A stretch of 64,000 nucleotides of DNA from Odoribacter sp. AF15-53 (GTDB lineage: Bacteria > Bacteroidota > Bacteroidia > Bacteroidales > Marinifilaceae): positions 326,423 through 390,422 of the forward strand of contig NZ_QUHC01000005.1 in the NCBI RefSeq assembly GCF_003479425.1, in the 5' to 3' direction. The notes under the pieces were generated by a model. The model saw only the letters and a list, made by a program, of their open reading frames with translations. It made no database searches and had not been told where the DNA came from. Both the position numbers and the translations under genes were made by a program. Of this stretch, positions 1 through 8,541 are shown piece by piece (positions within the stretch are counted from its first letter, which is position 1; every line of letters starts with the position of its first letter).

Positions 1-381
1 GTGGGGGGCAAGAGTTTCTTGGCACAGCTTTTCCATGACGCGGGGGCGGATTATTTCCTGAAGGATGATCCTCGTTCCGGCGGGGTAACGCTGGATTTCG
101 AGACGGTGTACAACCAGGCGGAAAGTGCCGATTACTGGCGTATTGCCAACAGTTTCGCGGGTGAGTATTGCTATGATGCCTTGAAGGCGCAGGACGAGCG
201 TTACGCGGACTTCAAGGCTTTCCGGGAGAAGCACGTGATTTACTGTAACATGCGCGAGAAGCCGTTTTACGAGAGTATGCCTGCCGAGCCGGAGACGGTG
301 TTGGCGGATATGATACGGGTTTTCCACCCGGAGATTCTTCCCGATCACGAGCCGGTGTATTATGATATCTTAAAGAAATAG
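1..381 (+). CDS. ABC transporter periplasmic substrate-binding protein, C-terminal part (BtuF-like)
   Basis: The reading frame is open at the left edge, so only the last 126 or so residues of the protein are present and the true start lies outside the window. The piece has the helical C-terminal lobe typical of periplasmic binding proteins for cobalamin or iron chelates, ending in a segment about a hypothetical 'tvladmirvfHPE' type terminal helix seen in this family. It stops one base before the permease gene at 383, and an ATPase follows, so it is the binding subunit of an importer. Cobalamin is the likely substrate because the surrounding 35 kb is cobalamin synthesis and uptake; a siderophore or heme cannot be excluded from this fragment alone. 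Confidence 0.75.
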   Translation: MGGKSFLAQLFHDAGADYFLKDDPRSGGVTLDFETVYNQAESADYWRIANSFAGEYCYDALKAQDERYADFKAFREKHVIYCNMREKPFYESMPAEPETVLADMIRVFHPEILPDHEPVYYDILKK

Positions 382-382
382 G

Positions 383-1435
383 ATGATGAGAAGGGGGAAA
401 TACTCGTTGCTGGTTTTGTTGATCACGTGTTCGATTGTCGTGTTCCTGTTGTTGAATTTGTTGCTGGGGTCGGTGTCAATCCCGTTCGCTTCCGTCTGGA
501 ACATCCTGACGGGGGGCGGGGACGATGATCCGGTGGCCTGGCAGAATATTATATTGAAGTCCCGTTTGCCGCAGGCCTTGACGGCGCTGGTGGCCGGGGC
601 GGGGTTGTCGATCAGCGGTTTGCAGATGCAGACGATTTTCCGCAACCCGCTGGCGGGACCTTCCGTGCTGGGAATTAGCTCGGGGGCGAGTCTAGGGGTG
701 GCGTTCGTGGTGCTGTTGTCCGGCAAGCTCGGTGGCGTGGCGTTGAGTCGTCTCGGTTTTATCGGGGAAGTGGCGTTGTCGGTGGCCGCTATCGTGGGGG
801 CATTGTCGGTGATGGGGCTGATCGTGCTGGCTTCCCGGAAGGTCGCGGGGAGCGTGACATTGTTGATTATCGGGGTGATGATCGGTTATATCGCTAACGC
901 GGTGATCGGGGTGTTGAAGTTTTTCAGCGTGGAGGAGGATATCAAGGCTTACGTGATTTGGGGACTGGGGAGTTTCGCCAGGGTGTCGGGCAACCAGATG
1001 ATGTTGTTCGTGACGATCATGGCGGTGATTATCCCGTTGTCATTCCTGTTGATCAAGTCGTTGAACCTGTTGATGCTGGGGGACGGTTACGCCCGTAATC
1101 TGGGATTGAATATCAATCGTGCCCGCGTGTGGGTGATTACCTGCGCCGGGGTGCTGACGGCTATCGTGACGGCGTATTGCGGCCCGATCATTTTCCTCGG
1201 GTTGGCGGTGCCACACCTGTGCCGGGCGATTTTCCAGACGTCCGATCACCGGGTATTGATGCCCACGTCCATGCTGGTGGGGGCGTCACTGGCGTTGCTC
1301 TGTAACCTGATAGCCCGTCTGCCGGGGTTCGAGGGGGCTTTACCCGTGAATTCGGTGACGGCCTTGGTGGGGGCGCCCGTGGTGGCTTCGGTATTGTTCC
1401 GCAAGCGGAAGAGGAGGGACGTGGAGGGCTTCTGA
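383..1435 (+). CDS. FecCD/BtuC-family ABC transporter permease
   Basis: A 350-residue, strongly hydrophobic protein of the length usual for FecCD permeases, with about nine to ten membrane segments. The family signature near residues 75-100 is visible (GLQMQTIFRNPLAGPSVLG, followed by SSGASLG), as is the conserved cytoplasmic coupling region around residues 265-280 (GPIIFLGLAVPHLCR). It would form the inner-membrane channel for a cobalamin-type substrate delivered by the upstream binding protein. It starts at a double ATG one base after the binding protein stops, so the two are co-transcribed. The ATPase gene is 328 bases further on, an unusually large gap that holds an inverted-repeat element. 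BtuC is favoured over an iron-siderophore permease from context only. Confidence 0.85.
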   Translation: MMRRGKYSLLVLLITCSIVVFLLLNLLLGSVSIPFASVWNILTGGGDDDPVAWQNIILKSRLPQALTALVAGAGLSISGLQMQTIFRNPLAGPSVLGISSGASLGVAFVVLLSGKLGGVALSRLGFIGEVALSVAAIVGALSVMGLIVLASRKVAGSVTLLIIGVMIGYIANAVIGVLKFFSVEEDIKAYVIWGLGSFARVSGNQMMLFVTIMAVIIPLSFLLIKSLNLLMLGDGYARNLGLNINRARVWVITCAGVLTAIVTAYCGPIIFLGLAVPHLCRAIFQTSDHRVLMPTSMLVGASLALLCNLIARLPGFEGALPVNSVTALVGAPVVASVLFRKRKRRDVEGF

Positions 1436-1456
1436 AACAATTGAAAATGAAAGAAA

Positions 1457-1714
1457 CTCTTCTGGCCTTCGGCAACCTTCTCTATAAACGGGATCGCGGA
1501 AAAAGTTCTTTTCGATAGGAATAACTACCCCCTCCGACTCCCCCTTACACAGGGGGAGAGTTAGTTAGAGAGTAAAGGTCTCTTATACAGGGGCGTGCTG
1601 GTTACCAAGCGGTTTCCCCGCCTGTGTAAGGAGGGGTTAGGGGTGGTAGTTCAAATAATGGGACTTTTTCAGCGGCCTCGTGAACGAAGAAGGAGCTGGT
1701 GACGCTAGCCGAAG
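1457..1714. repeat. imperfect inverted-repeat element between permease and ATPase genes
   Basis: This fills most of the 328-base gap between the two transporter genes. The inner arms, about 34 bases each, lie at roughly 1523-1556 and 1616-1651: CTACCCCCTCCGACTCCCC on the left and, inverted, GGGGTTAGGGGTGGTAG on the right, both next to a copy of TTACACAGG or its complement. Weaker outer arms (CTTCGGC and GGAAAAAGT on the left; ACTTTTTC and GCCGAAG on the right) extend the symmetry to about 1457-1714. There is no transposase and no open frame of note, so it resembles a MITE or a large palindromic intergenic repeat. As RNA it would form a strong hairpin that could reduce read-through into the ATPase gene. 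Confidence 0.6.
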
Positions 1715-1763
1715 ACGGAGAGTATTGAGAAAGATAGTGTTATTTGTTTTAAATTAGGATATT

Positions 1764-2786
1764 ATGATTTTGGATTCGGGAGAGGAACGGGCAACGATCC
1801 GGTTGAAGGATTTGTCTATCGGGTACAAGGGAAAGAACGACACGAAGGTGGTGGCGAGCGGGATTTGCACGGCGATTAACGGGGGTGAGCTGACTTGCCT
1901 GTTAGGGGCAAACGGGGTCGGGAAGTCCACGCTGTTGCGAACCTTGTCGGCCTTCCAGCCGAAACTGGCGGGAAAGATTGATATCTTGGGACGGGAGATC
2001 GGCACTTATTCCGACAAGGAGTTGTCGCGCACGATCGGCGTGGTGCTCACGGAGAAATGCGATGTCCGCAACATGACGGTCCGGGAGCTGATTGGTATGG
2101 GGCGTAGTCCTTACACGGGTTTCTGGGGGGCTTTGAACGGCGAGGACCGGGAGATTGTCGAGCGTTCGATCGGGATGGTGAAGATCGAGAATCTCGCTTC
2201 CCGCATGGTTCACACGCTGAGCGACGGGGAGCGGCAGAAGGTGATGATCGCCAAGGCACTGGCACAACAGACCCCGGTGATTTTTCTGGATGAGCCGACG
2301 GCATTCCTTGATTTCCCGAGCAAGGTGGAGATCATGCAGTTGCTCCACAAGTTGACACGAGAAACGGGGAAGACGATATTCCTTTCCACGCATGACTTGG
2401 AATTGGCCTTGCAGATCGCCGATAAGATTTGGTTGATGGACCGCCAGCACGGGATCACAATCGGCACGCCGGAGGATTTGGCGCTGGAGGGGCACCTGAG
2501 TGGTTTCTTCGCCCGCAAGGGGATCGTTTTCGACATGGAAACGGGGTTGTTCCGCGTGGAGAATCAGTACACGTCACAGGTCCGTCTGGTGGGGCACGGT
2601 CAGAAGTATGCCATGGTACGCAAGGCCTTGCAGCGTAATGGCGTTTTGGCGAACCGGAACGTGGAGTCGGGGACTCGCGTGGAGACGGGTGATCTGACGA
2701 CTTCCGGTTTCAAGATATGCCGGGAGGGGGAGGCCCCTGTCGAGGTGGGGAGTATCGAGGAGCTTTTGAGGAACTTGAACAATTGA
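1764..2786 (+). CDS. ABC transporter ATP-binding protein (BtuD/FecE-like)
   Basis: A 340-residue ATPase that would power the importer encoded just upstream. The nucleotide-binding parts are intact: Walker A GANGVGKST near residue 48, the Q-loop region, the signature LSDGERQKV near residue 150, Walker B VIFLDEPTA near residue 172, and the switch histidine in STHDLELAL. The family is usually about 255-270 residues; the extra 70 or so at the C terminus (from about residue 265) are found in several Bacteroidota homologues and have no function I can name. The ATG follows an A/G-rich stretch (TTAGGA) suited to ribosome binding. Cobalamin specificity is inferred from the neighbourhood. Confidence 0.85.
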   Translation: MILDSGEERATIRLKDLSIGYKGKNDTKVVASGICTAINGGELTCLLGANGVGKSTLLRTLSAFQPKLAGKIDILGREIGTYSDKELSRTIGVVLTEKCDVRNMTVRELIGMGRSPYTGFWGALNGEDREIVERSIGMVKIENLASRMVHTLSDGERQKVMIAKALAQQTPVIFLDEPTAFLDFPSKVEIMQLLHKLTRETGKTIFLSTHDLELALQIADKIWLMDRQHGITIGTPEDLALEGHLSGFFARKGIVFDMETGLFRVENQYTSQVRLVGHGQKYAMVRKALQRNGVLANRNVESGTRVETGDLTTSGFKICREGEAPVEVGSIEELLRNLNN

Positions 2787-2937
2787 AAATAGTCCATAAA
2801 GTCCATAAGGTCTATAAGGTCCATGGACCCCTGCGGGGCGCTTTGTTTATGGCAGCATGATTACCGAATCGCTGAATCCGAAATCTTAAATCACTGAATA
2901 GAGTTGGCCTTGTGTGGGGAAAATAACTTGCAACCTG
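2787..2937. repeat. intergenic repeat, copy A of the GGACCCCTGCGGGG family
   Basis: The spacer contains runs of a CATAAGGT-like unit followed at about 2822-2853 by GGACCCCTGCGGGGCGCTTTG and GGCAGC, then a run of AATCGCTGAATCCGAAATCT type. The same core occurs at about 10029-10060 and, inverted, at about 31218-31255. It lies between the end of the transporter operon and a convergent small gene. No terminator with a clean U-run is seen. Confidence 0.7.
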
Positions 2938-3150
2938 CTAACCTGCAACTTGCCATTCGCAGAAGGCGATAAAAAAAGGCAGATCCTTTTTCAGATCCGC
3001 CTTGTTTCTTTTGCGGTTATAAACTTTCTTGGACTTGTGTATCCGGTTGATGTTTACCGGTCGGAGGTGTTCCGCGATCTCCTCCTCGCGCCGGGCTTTT
3101 CTTGCCGCCTTGAGGTAGTCGGCCCGGGTGATTTTGAACTTGTTTTTCAT
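2938..3150 (-). CDS. small basic conserved protein of Bacteroidales, function unknown
   Basis: A 70-residue, highly basic protein (many Lys and Arg; opening MKNKFKITRADYLKAARKA, then HKSKKVYNRKR). I recall near-identical short proteins annotated as hypothetical across Bacteroides and relatives, always with the ITRADYLKA opening and a KKVYxRKR motif, so I take it as real although no function is known. The ATG is preceded by a TAnnTTTG promoter element about 23 bases upstream, which supports the start. The last dozen residues run into intergenic-type sequence (CAAGTTGCAGGTTAG on the coding strand) and may be a read-through extension of a protein that ends earlier in relatives. It stands alone between the converging transporter and cobalamin operons. 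Confidence 0.6.
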   Translation of the reverse strand: MKNKFKITRADYLKAARKARREEEIAEHLRPVNINRIHKSKKVYNRKRNKADLKKDLPFFIAFCEWQVAG

Positions 3151-3172
3151 GCTTCGTTTGTTTTAATTCCGG

Positions 3173-3182
3173 TACAAAGGTA
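3173..3182 (-). promoter_or_regulatory. TAnnTTTG-type promoter element for the small basic protein
   Basis: On the minus strand the bases read TACCTTTGTA, a match to the Bacteroidota -7 element TAnnTTTG, placed about 23 bases before the ATG at 3150. No good -33 TTG is seen at the usual spacing. Confidence 0.5.
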
Positions 3183-3199
3183 GCAATAAAAAACGGAAT

Positions 3200-3358
3200 T
3201 TAATTTCCCCCGGCAAGCATGAAGTGTTTGTCTTTGGAGAAGGCCGTGCGGTCTTCCCGTGCGAAGAAGGGGTGGATGCAGATGGTACCGCGGGTATGGT
3301 TGGGGAGGTCGATGACGCAGCGTTTGTCGGATTGTGTCGCCCCGGTTTCTTTGTACAT
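3200..3358 (-). CDS. possible small protein of 52 residues, unrecognised
   Basis: An open frame on the minus strand starts with ATG at 3358 and ends with TAA at 3200. It reads like ordinary protein in composition (for example CVIDLPNHTRGTICIHPFF and AFSKDKHFMLAGG), unlike the arginine- and proline-rich frames around it. The frame stays open upstream of the ATG, so the start is uncertain and it may be the tail of a decayed longer gene. I do not recognise a family. It lies upstream of, and in the same direction as, the small basic protein. Confidence 0.35.
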   Translation of the reverse strand: MYKETGATQSDKRCVIDLPNHTRGTICIHPFFAREDRTAFSKDKHFMLAGGN

Positions 3359-3450
3359 GGAGATGCCGTTCCGTAATCTTCCTCTCCGGGAATGAAGGTA
3401 ATGTATTAATTTGCAATAAACAAGTATTTAATTACTTATTTACTGGATAT

Positions 3451-3480
3451 GCAGTAGATAAGCAGTAGAAGAGCAGTAGA
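3451..3480. repeat. three-copy tandem repeat with an 11-base period
   Basis: The unit GCAGTAGA recurs at 3451, 3462 and 3473, exactly 11 bases apart, in the non-coding stretch downstream of the cobalamin operon. The rest of 3359-3574 shows no gene or clear terminator. Confidence 0.6.
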
Positions 3481-3574
3481 TTAAAGAGGAGATGAAAGGG
3501 AGATGAGTGGGAGATTCCGGGGAGGAGAGGCTGTTGATCATGCGGGGGGGCGGGCGGGAGTGGTGTGACGGGGG

Positions 3575-5365
3575 TTATTCCGGGGAGTTTTCGGGTACTA
3601 GGATGATGTCGAGCGTGGCGTGGGGATGCAGGGGGTGACAGACGTGCAGGCAGCGTTCGACGAGCAGGTTGAAGAATGCCGGGGTGTTGGCGAAGAGTTC
3701 CCAGAGTTCTCGGGCGAGGGTGAGGTTGGCGATGCGGGTGATGGCGGTTGGGGGGCAATTGCTTTTGCGGGCAAGAGCGGTGATGAAGTCCCGGTTCATG
3801 ACGACGTTGCGGCTGTGGGTGTCGAGGTGGCCCTCGGCGAGCTTCACGGCCTTGCCGATCATGATGCCCATGGTGATGGCGGTGATTCCTTCCTCGTCAG
3901 CTGCGCGAAGGGTGTCGCCGATGTAGTTGCCATAGTGAACGAAGGCTTGCGGCGGGAGGTCGGGGAAGCGAGAGCGGAGGTAGTTCTCGCTCTTGGCACC
4001 GGAGTTGATGACGAGCCGGGTGCAGCCGAGGGCATGGGCTACTTGTATCTCTTTGCGTATGGAGTTGACAAAGGCCTCGGACGAGAAGGGACGGACGATG
4101 CCGGAGGTCCCGATGATGGAGATGCCGCCGGTGATGCCGAGCTTGGGGTTGAATGTTTTCAGGGCGAGTTCGCTACCTCCGGGCACGGAGATACGGACGG
4201 AGACGCCAGATGTGACGTGATGGGCGCGGAGGAGTTGCTCGATTTCGCGAGTGATCATGGCGCGGGGGGTGGGGTTGATGGCGGGTTCTCCAATGGCGAT
4301 GCCGAGGCCGGGGAGTGTGACCGTGCCGACTCCCTCGCCGGGAAGGAATCGCACGCCGGGTAGGGCGGAGAGGGTGACCTCGGAGAGGATGGTGTAACCG
4401 TTCGTGACGTCGGGGTCGTCGCCTGCGTCTTTGGTGACACCGCAGGTGCAACTTGCGGGGGTGAACGTGCAGGAGGTGACGGGCAGGGTTACGGTTTCGC
4501 CGTTGGGCAGGGTGATCGTGGCGGCGTGCTGGGGAACACGTGTGAGGAGGCCTTGCAGGGCGGCACGGGTGGCGGCCGTGGCGCATGACCCGGTGGTGAA
4601 GCCGCCGCGGAGGGGGAAGAATCCCGGCAGGAGGCGTTCGACACGGTAACGCAGGCCGTGTTCGCCGTTCACGATGTAGAACGTGTCGGGCAGTGCTGGG
4701 CGGCGGATGACGATAACGGGTATGTCGAGTTGCCGGGCGGCGGTGATTTTCTCGTCGTAGTGGCCGGATTCCCCGCTTTCCTTGGTGAGGATGGCTCCGG
4801 GACGCAGTTGCCGGAAAAGGGTTAGCTCGTCCTGTCCCTCGTGCCAGAAAAGGAGGTTTTCTGCGGGAAAGCCTGCACGTTGGGCGATGTCGCGGGAGTC
4901 ATCGCGGTCGAGTACCCGGAAGTGGCAGGGGTGGTGTTCCCAGTAGCGGCGCAGTTTGTCGATGGTTTGTACCCCGCTGAGGGCGAGTAGATCACGAATG
5001 TCGTGAGTTTCGAGGTAATCTATGGCCTCGTCGAAGGTGTCGCACCAGACGAGGGAATCGTCTCGTTCGGGGTAACGGCGTTCGAGGCGGATAACGGGTA
5101 TGTCGAGTTGCCCGGATACCTCGCCAACCGTGGCGTGAAGGAGGGAGGCGAAGGGGTGGGCGGCGTCGATGATGAGGCGGATGTCGTGCGTGGTGCAGAA
5201 GGCGAGCATGGCGTCATGATCCATGCCTCCCGCTACGCGGGTTCCGTGCTTGCACTCGATTTGCTGGGCGTTGCCGCGGGTCGAGTAGTAGTAAGGGGTA
5301 CCCGCCTGGTCAAGGACCCGGACCGCTATTCTTCCTTCTGTTGTTCCCCCGAAAATTAAGACCAT
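3575..5365 (-). CDS. cbiJ-cbiD: CbiJ-CbiD fusion: cobalt-precorrin-6A reductase and cobalt-precorrin-5B C1-methyltransferase
   Basis: A 596-residue fusion of two anaerobic corrin-ring enzymes. Residues 1 to about 245 are CbiJ, opening with the Rossmann-like MVLIFGGTTEGRIAV and containing the DAAHPFAS motif, and would reduce cobalt-precorrin-6A with a nicotinamide cofactor. From about 250 to the end is CbiD, starting at the typical GGFTTGSCATAATRAAL and including the glycine-rich GGISIIGTSG stretch; CbiD methylates C1 after ring contraction and deacylation. Separate CbiJ and CbiD are about 250 and 350-370 residues, so both halves are complete. The two reactions are adjacent in the pathway. It is the last gene of the minus-strand operon, 42 bases after cbiG-cbiF. 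Confidence 0.95.
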   Translation of the reverse strand: MVLIFGGTTEGRIAVRVLDQAGTPYYYSTRGNAQQIECKHGTRVAGGMDHDAMLAFCTTHDIRLIIDAAHPFASLLHATVGEVSGQLDIPVIRLERRYPERDDSLVWCDTFDEAIDYLETHDIRDLLALSGVQTIDKLRRYWEHHPCHFRVLDRDDSRDIAQRAGFPAENLLFWHEGQDELTLFRQLRPGAILTKESGESGHYDEKITAARQLDIPVIVIRRPALPDTFYIVNGEHGLRYRVERLLPGFFPLRGGFTTGSCATAATRAALQGLLTRVPQHAATITLPNGETVTLPVTSCTFTPASCTCGVTKDAGDDPDVTNGYTILSEVTLSALPGVRFLPGEGVGTVTLPGLGIAIGEPAINPTPRAMITREIEQLLRAHHVTSGVSVRISVPGGSELALKTFNPKLGITGGISIIGTSGIVRPFSSEAFVNSIRKEIQVAHALGCTRLVINSGAKSENYLRSRFPDLPPQAFVHYGNYIGDTLRAADEEGITAITMGIMIGKAVKLAEGHLDTHSRNVVMNRDFITALARKSNCPPTAITRIANLTLARELWELFANTPAFFNLLVERCLHVCHPLHPHATLDIILVPENSPE

Positions 5366-5407
5366 GACAATTGATTTTAGATTGAATGATTTTAGATTAA
5401 GTGATTT

Positions 5408-7276
5408 TCAATTTCTAAAGAGGTGTTTGAACTGGTCGGAGTAGAGTTTTGATTGTCCCTCGCGGTTGTCGATGGCTTCACCCACGACGATCATGGTGGT
5501 GAGGGTGAGGTTGTTGCTTTTGACTATTTCCGCGAGGTGTTGGAGTTCGCCCCGGTATACGCGTTCGTCCGGCCAGGTGAGGTGGTAGCAGGCGGCGACG
5601 GGGGTGGTCGGCGGGTAGTGTTGCATCAGCTCGGATTGAACCTCGTCGACGATGGAGGCGCTGAGGAAGATGCACATGGTGCTTTGTGAACGGGCGAGCA
5701 GGTGCAGTTTTTCTTTCTCGGGCATGGGGGTGCGTCCCTCGCCGCGGGTGAGGATGATGGTTTGCACTTTTTCGGGTATGGTGAATTGCGATTGCAAGGC
5801 TGCCGCTGCCGCCTGGAAGGAGGAGATGCCGGGGGTGATGTGGTATTTCATGCCGTACTCGTCGAAGAAGGCCATTTGTTCCTGTATGGCACCGTAGATG
5901 CACGGGTCGCCGGTGTGGAGACGCACGACGAAGAGGCCCTTGTCGTAGAATTCTTTCATGAGGGCGAATTGTTCTTCGAGGGTCATGGAGGCGGAACTGC
6001 GGACGGTGGCACCGGGTTTGGCGTAGCGCGTGAGTTCCACGGGGACGAGGCTTCCGGCGTAGAGGATGAGGTCGGCTTCTTCGAGGAAGCGTTTGCCCCT
6101 GACGGAGATTAGTTCGGGATCACCGGGGCCGGCACCGACGATCTCGATGAAGCCGGAACGTTCGGCCTGGCGGTTGAGCGCCACGGCATAGGTGTATTCG
6201 TTACCGGGTGTGTGTTGCCGCTTCTGTTTTTCGATGAGTAGGCGGGTGTTGCCAGAGCTTTTTAGGGCACAGGCTTCGGCAACGCCGTAAACGGAGGTGA
6301 CCTCGAATACTTTGTCCGAGGGGTTGGGTACCTGTATGCCTTGGAGGTCGGCGGCGGTGTAGATCACGGGAATGCACTCGAAGATCTTTTCTTCCCTGCC
6401 CGGTCCGAGTTTCTGGATGGTGTGATCGAGTTCTTCTGCCAGTTCACGCACGAGTGGTTCGTCTTTTTTGAGGTCGATAGTTGACACGTTCTTGATGGAT
6501 AGCCATGATAAACGGGCTTGTTGGAGGTCGTTTTTGATGTTCCGGATCACGTCCGCGGGATCGCAGTCCTTGCGACAGCCGACGCCGAGGTGAAGCACGG
6601 CAGGACGGTAGTAGAGGGTGGGGATGCTCGTGTCGTAGATGTAGGGGGTGACGAGGATGAGTAGTTTGTAGCGGGACTGGTCGATGTCGGCGTGGTGGTA
6701 GTAGATGTCGACGTTCGAGGGTTTGGTGTGTTCGAGGTAGCGGGTGCCGCGATCCCGGATGTCGAGGAGGAGGGCGGTGGGTTTGCCCTCGATGAAGTCG
6801 GCGATCATGCGGTTGAGCGTGCCTTTTTCGTTGTCCTTGATCCAATCGAGTTCCCGGCCGAGGATGTCGAGCGGCCACGTGTCGGTGTTGTCGCTCTGGG
6901 TGGTAATGATGTTTTCGGCGCCGATGATGTCGGCGATCATGCGGGTATACTCGTTGGCACCCCCGATGTGGCCGGAGAGAACGGATATGGCGAACCTTCC
7001 CGTGGAGTCGATGTTGATGACGGCGGGGTCGGTGGTCTTGGAGTGGAGGAGTGGAGCGATGGTTCGCACGCAGATGCCGAGGGCCCCGATGAAAATGAGG
7101 TATTTGTAGTTGTCAAATTCCTTGGCGGTGAACGAGTGGATGGGGTGTGCGGACTGGGTTTGAGGATGTGTGCCGAGCGTGTAGAGTTCCATGCCGGGAA
7201 GTTCTTGTTTTATCTTGAACGCCAGGCGGGCTGCCCGCTTGGAGGATATGATTATGGCTGCTTCTTTTTTTTTCAT
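5408..7276 (-). CDS. cbiG-cbiF: CbiG-CbiF fusion: cobalt-precorrin-5A hydrolase and cobalt-precorrin-4 C11-methyltransferase
   Basis: A 622-residue fusion. Residues 1 to about 345 are CbiG: an N-terminal half with FIGALGICVRTIAPLL and VLSGHIGGAN, and a C-terminal domain opening with LHLGVGCRKDC. CbiG opens the delta-lactone of cobalt-precorrin-5A and releases acetaldehyde. From about 370 to the end is CbiF, a tetrapyrrole methylase of the usual 250 residues, with the SAM-site motifs VGAGPGDPELI, AGSLV and HTGDPCIYGA. The two enzymes catalyse consecutive steps (C11 methylation, then lactone opening), although the domain order is reversed. It starts four bases after cbiE-cbiT ends, so the two are tightly coupled. 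Confidence 0.95.
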   Translation of the reverse strand: MKKKEAAIIISSKRAARLAFKIKQELPGMELYTLGTHPQTQSAHPIHSFTAKEFDNYKYLIFIGALGICVRTIAPLLHSKTTDPAVINIDSTGRFAISVLSGHIGGANEYTRMIADIIGAENIITTQSDNTDTWPLDILGRELDWIKDNEKGTLNRMIADFIEGKPTALLLDIRDRGTRYLEHTKPSNVDIYYHHADIDQSRYKLLILVTPYIYDTSIPTLYYRPAVLHLGVGCRKDCDPADVIRNIKNDLQQARLSWLSIKNVSTIDLKKDEPLVRELAEELDHTIQKLGPGREEKIFECIPVIYTAADLQGIQVPNPSDKVFEVTSVYGVAEACALKSSGNTRLLIEKQKRQHTPGNEYTYAVALNRQAERSGFIEIVGAGPGDPELISVRGKRFLEEADLILYAGSLVPVELTRYAKPGATVRSSASMTLEEQFALMKEFYDKGLFVVRLHTGDPCIYGAIQEQMAFFDEYGMKYHITPGISSFQAAAAALQSQFTIPEKVQTIILTRGEGRTPMPEKEKLHLLARSQSTMCIFLSASIVDEVQSELMQHYPPTTPVAACYHLTWPDERVYRGELQHLAEIVKSNNLTLTTMIVVGEAIDNREGQSKLYSDQFKHLFRN

Positions 7277-7280
7277 GGTT

Positions 7281-8465
7281 TTATTGTTTTTGTGCTTTCA
7301 TTATTTCGATGGGGTTGTGGTTGTCGACGGTCAGGCGATGGCTGTCGGCGAGGGTGAGCCCGTGGCGCTCGATGCCGCGGGCGAATAGTTTCCGGCTTTC
7401 GGCGGAAACGGAGTTGAACACGATGATCCCGCCGGGAAGGAGATGTTCGTTGACGCGGCGGATGATCTCGTCCATTTTACCACCGTGGCCGCCGATAAAG
7501 ACGGCGTCGGGGGCGGGTAGGTCGGCGAGGTCGAGCCGGGTGAAGTCTCCGACGAGGGCGGTGATGCCGGGGGTGCCGAAGCGGGCGGCGTTGGTGCGGA
7601 TGAGGTCGGCCCCTTCCGGGCGTTGCTCGAACGCCACGACGTGGAGGTGCGGGAACTGGAGTTTCGCCTCGATGGAGACGGAACCGGTACAGAAGCCGAT
7701 GTCCCAGAACGTGTGACGCTGGTGCAGGTCGAGCCGCGAGAGGGTGAGCAGGCGGACGGGCATTTTGGTGATCATGTTGACCCGCCCGTCGAGTAGCTCG
7801 AATTCGCTTTCGGGGATACCGAAAGGACGGGGCTTTATCTTGGTTCGTTGAAGGATAAGGCAGTTGGGAGAGCGGAAAGCGGTCGTTGTCGCCTCGCCGA
7901 TCGGGAGGGTGCGGACGGTTTCGGTCTCTTCGTTGCCCAGTTCTTCGCCGACGTGCATTTCGTAGTTGTCGTACCCGTAATCGATCATGCGGGAAGCGAT
8001 GGTGTCGGGCGTGTGTTGCCGATCGGTGAGAATGCCTATTTTCTCCCGCCCCTCGATGAGTGCCCGGTCGAACTCGTGCCACGGTCGTCCCGTGAGGGAA
8101 ACGACGTGCATGTCGTGATACGGGAGCAGGAGGCGATGGGCGAGGGTTTGTAGCGAGTTGAACGCGGGGAATAACCGGACGCGGGCATCGGGCAGGCGTT
8201 TGCGGATCGTGTTGGCGAAGCCGTAGAAGAGCGGGTCGCCGGAGGCGAAGACAACGATGTCCCGGTGTTGCTCGTATTGCCGGAAGACTTCATGGAGCGA
8301 GGCCGTGATGTCGATCCACTGGTGGTTTGCGGGTAGCCATTCGCGCACGATGTCATGGTGGCGTTTTCCCCCGGAGTATATGGCGTGCGAGGCGAGGATT
8401 TCTCTTATTCGCGAGGGAAATTCCTGGTGCCTGTTGTCGTCGATGCCGATGATGGTGAAATGCAT
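7281..8465 (-). CDS. cbiE-cbiT: CbiE-CbiT fusion: precorrin-6Y C5,15-methyltransferase (decarboxylating)
   Basis: A 394-residue protein of the length usual for CobL-type fusions. Residues 1 to about 200 are the CbiE methylase, opening MHFTIIGIDDNR and containing VFASGDPLFYGF. Residues from about 205 on are CbiT, a class I methyltransferase with the SAM-binding loop DIGFCTGSVSIEA and the later GGHGG turn. The enzyme methylates C5 and C15 and removes the C12 acetate carboxyl. In most relatives the loop reads DIGAGTGS; the FC here is an unusual substitution that need not abolish binding. It is followed after four bases by cbiG-cbiF and preceded by a 76-base spacer that holds a strong stem-loop. 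Confidence 0.95.
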   Translation of the reverse strand: MHFTIIGIDDNRHQEFPSRIREILASHAIYSGGKRHHDIVREWLPANHQWIDITASLHEVFRQYEQHRDIVVFASGDPLFYGFANTIRKRLPDARVRLFPAFNSLQTLAHRLLLPYHDMHVVSLTGRPWHEFDRALIEGREKIGILTDRQHTPDTIASRMIDYGYDNYEMHVGEELGNEETETVRTLPIGEATTTAFRSPNCLILQRTKIKPRPFGIPESEFELLDGRVNMITKMPVRLLTLSRLDLHQRHTFWDIGFCTGSVSIEAKLQFPHLHVVAFEQRPEGADLIRTNAARFGTPGITALVGDFTRLDLADLPAPDAVFIGGHGGKMDEIIRRVNEHLLPGGIIVFNSVSAESRKLFARGIERHGLTLADSHRLTVDNHNPIEIMKAQKQ

Positions 8466-8484
8466 AGTAATGGAATTTAGAATT

Positions 8485-8536
8485 TAAAATGTAAAATTTA
8501 GAATGGAATGTGGCTCGTTCTAAATTCTACATTTTA
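8485..8536. repeat. 19-bp stem-loop between cbiH-cbiC and cbiE-cbiT
   Basis: The arms TAAAATGTAAAATTTAGAA (8485-8503) and TTCTAAATTCTACATTTTA (8518-8536) pair over 19 positions with one mismatch and a 14-base loop. It is AT-rich, lacks a U-run in either direction and lies inside the operon, so it is more likely an RNA processing or stability element, or a miniature palindromic repeat, than a terminator. Confidence 0.65.
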
Positions 8537-8541
8537 CATCG

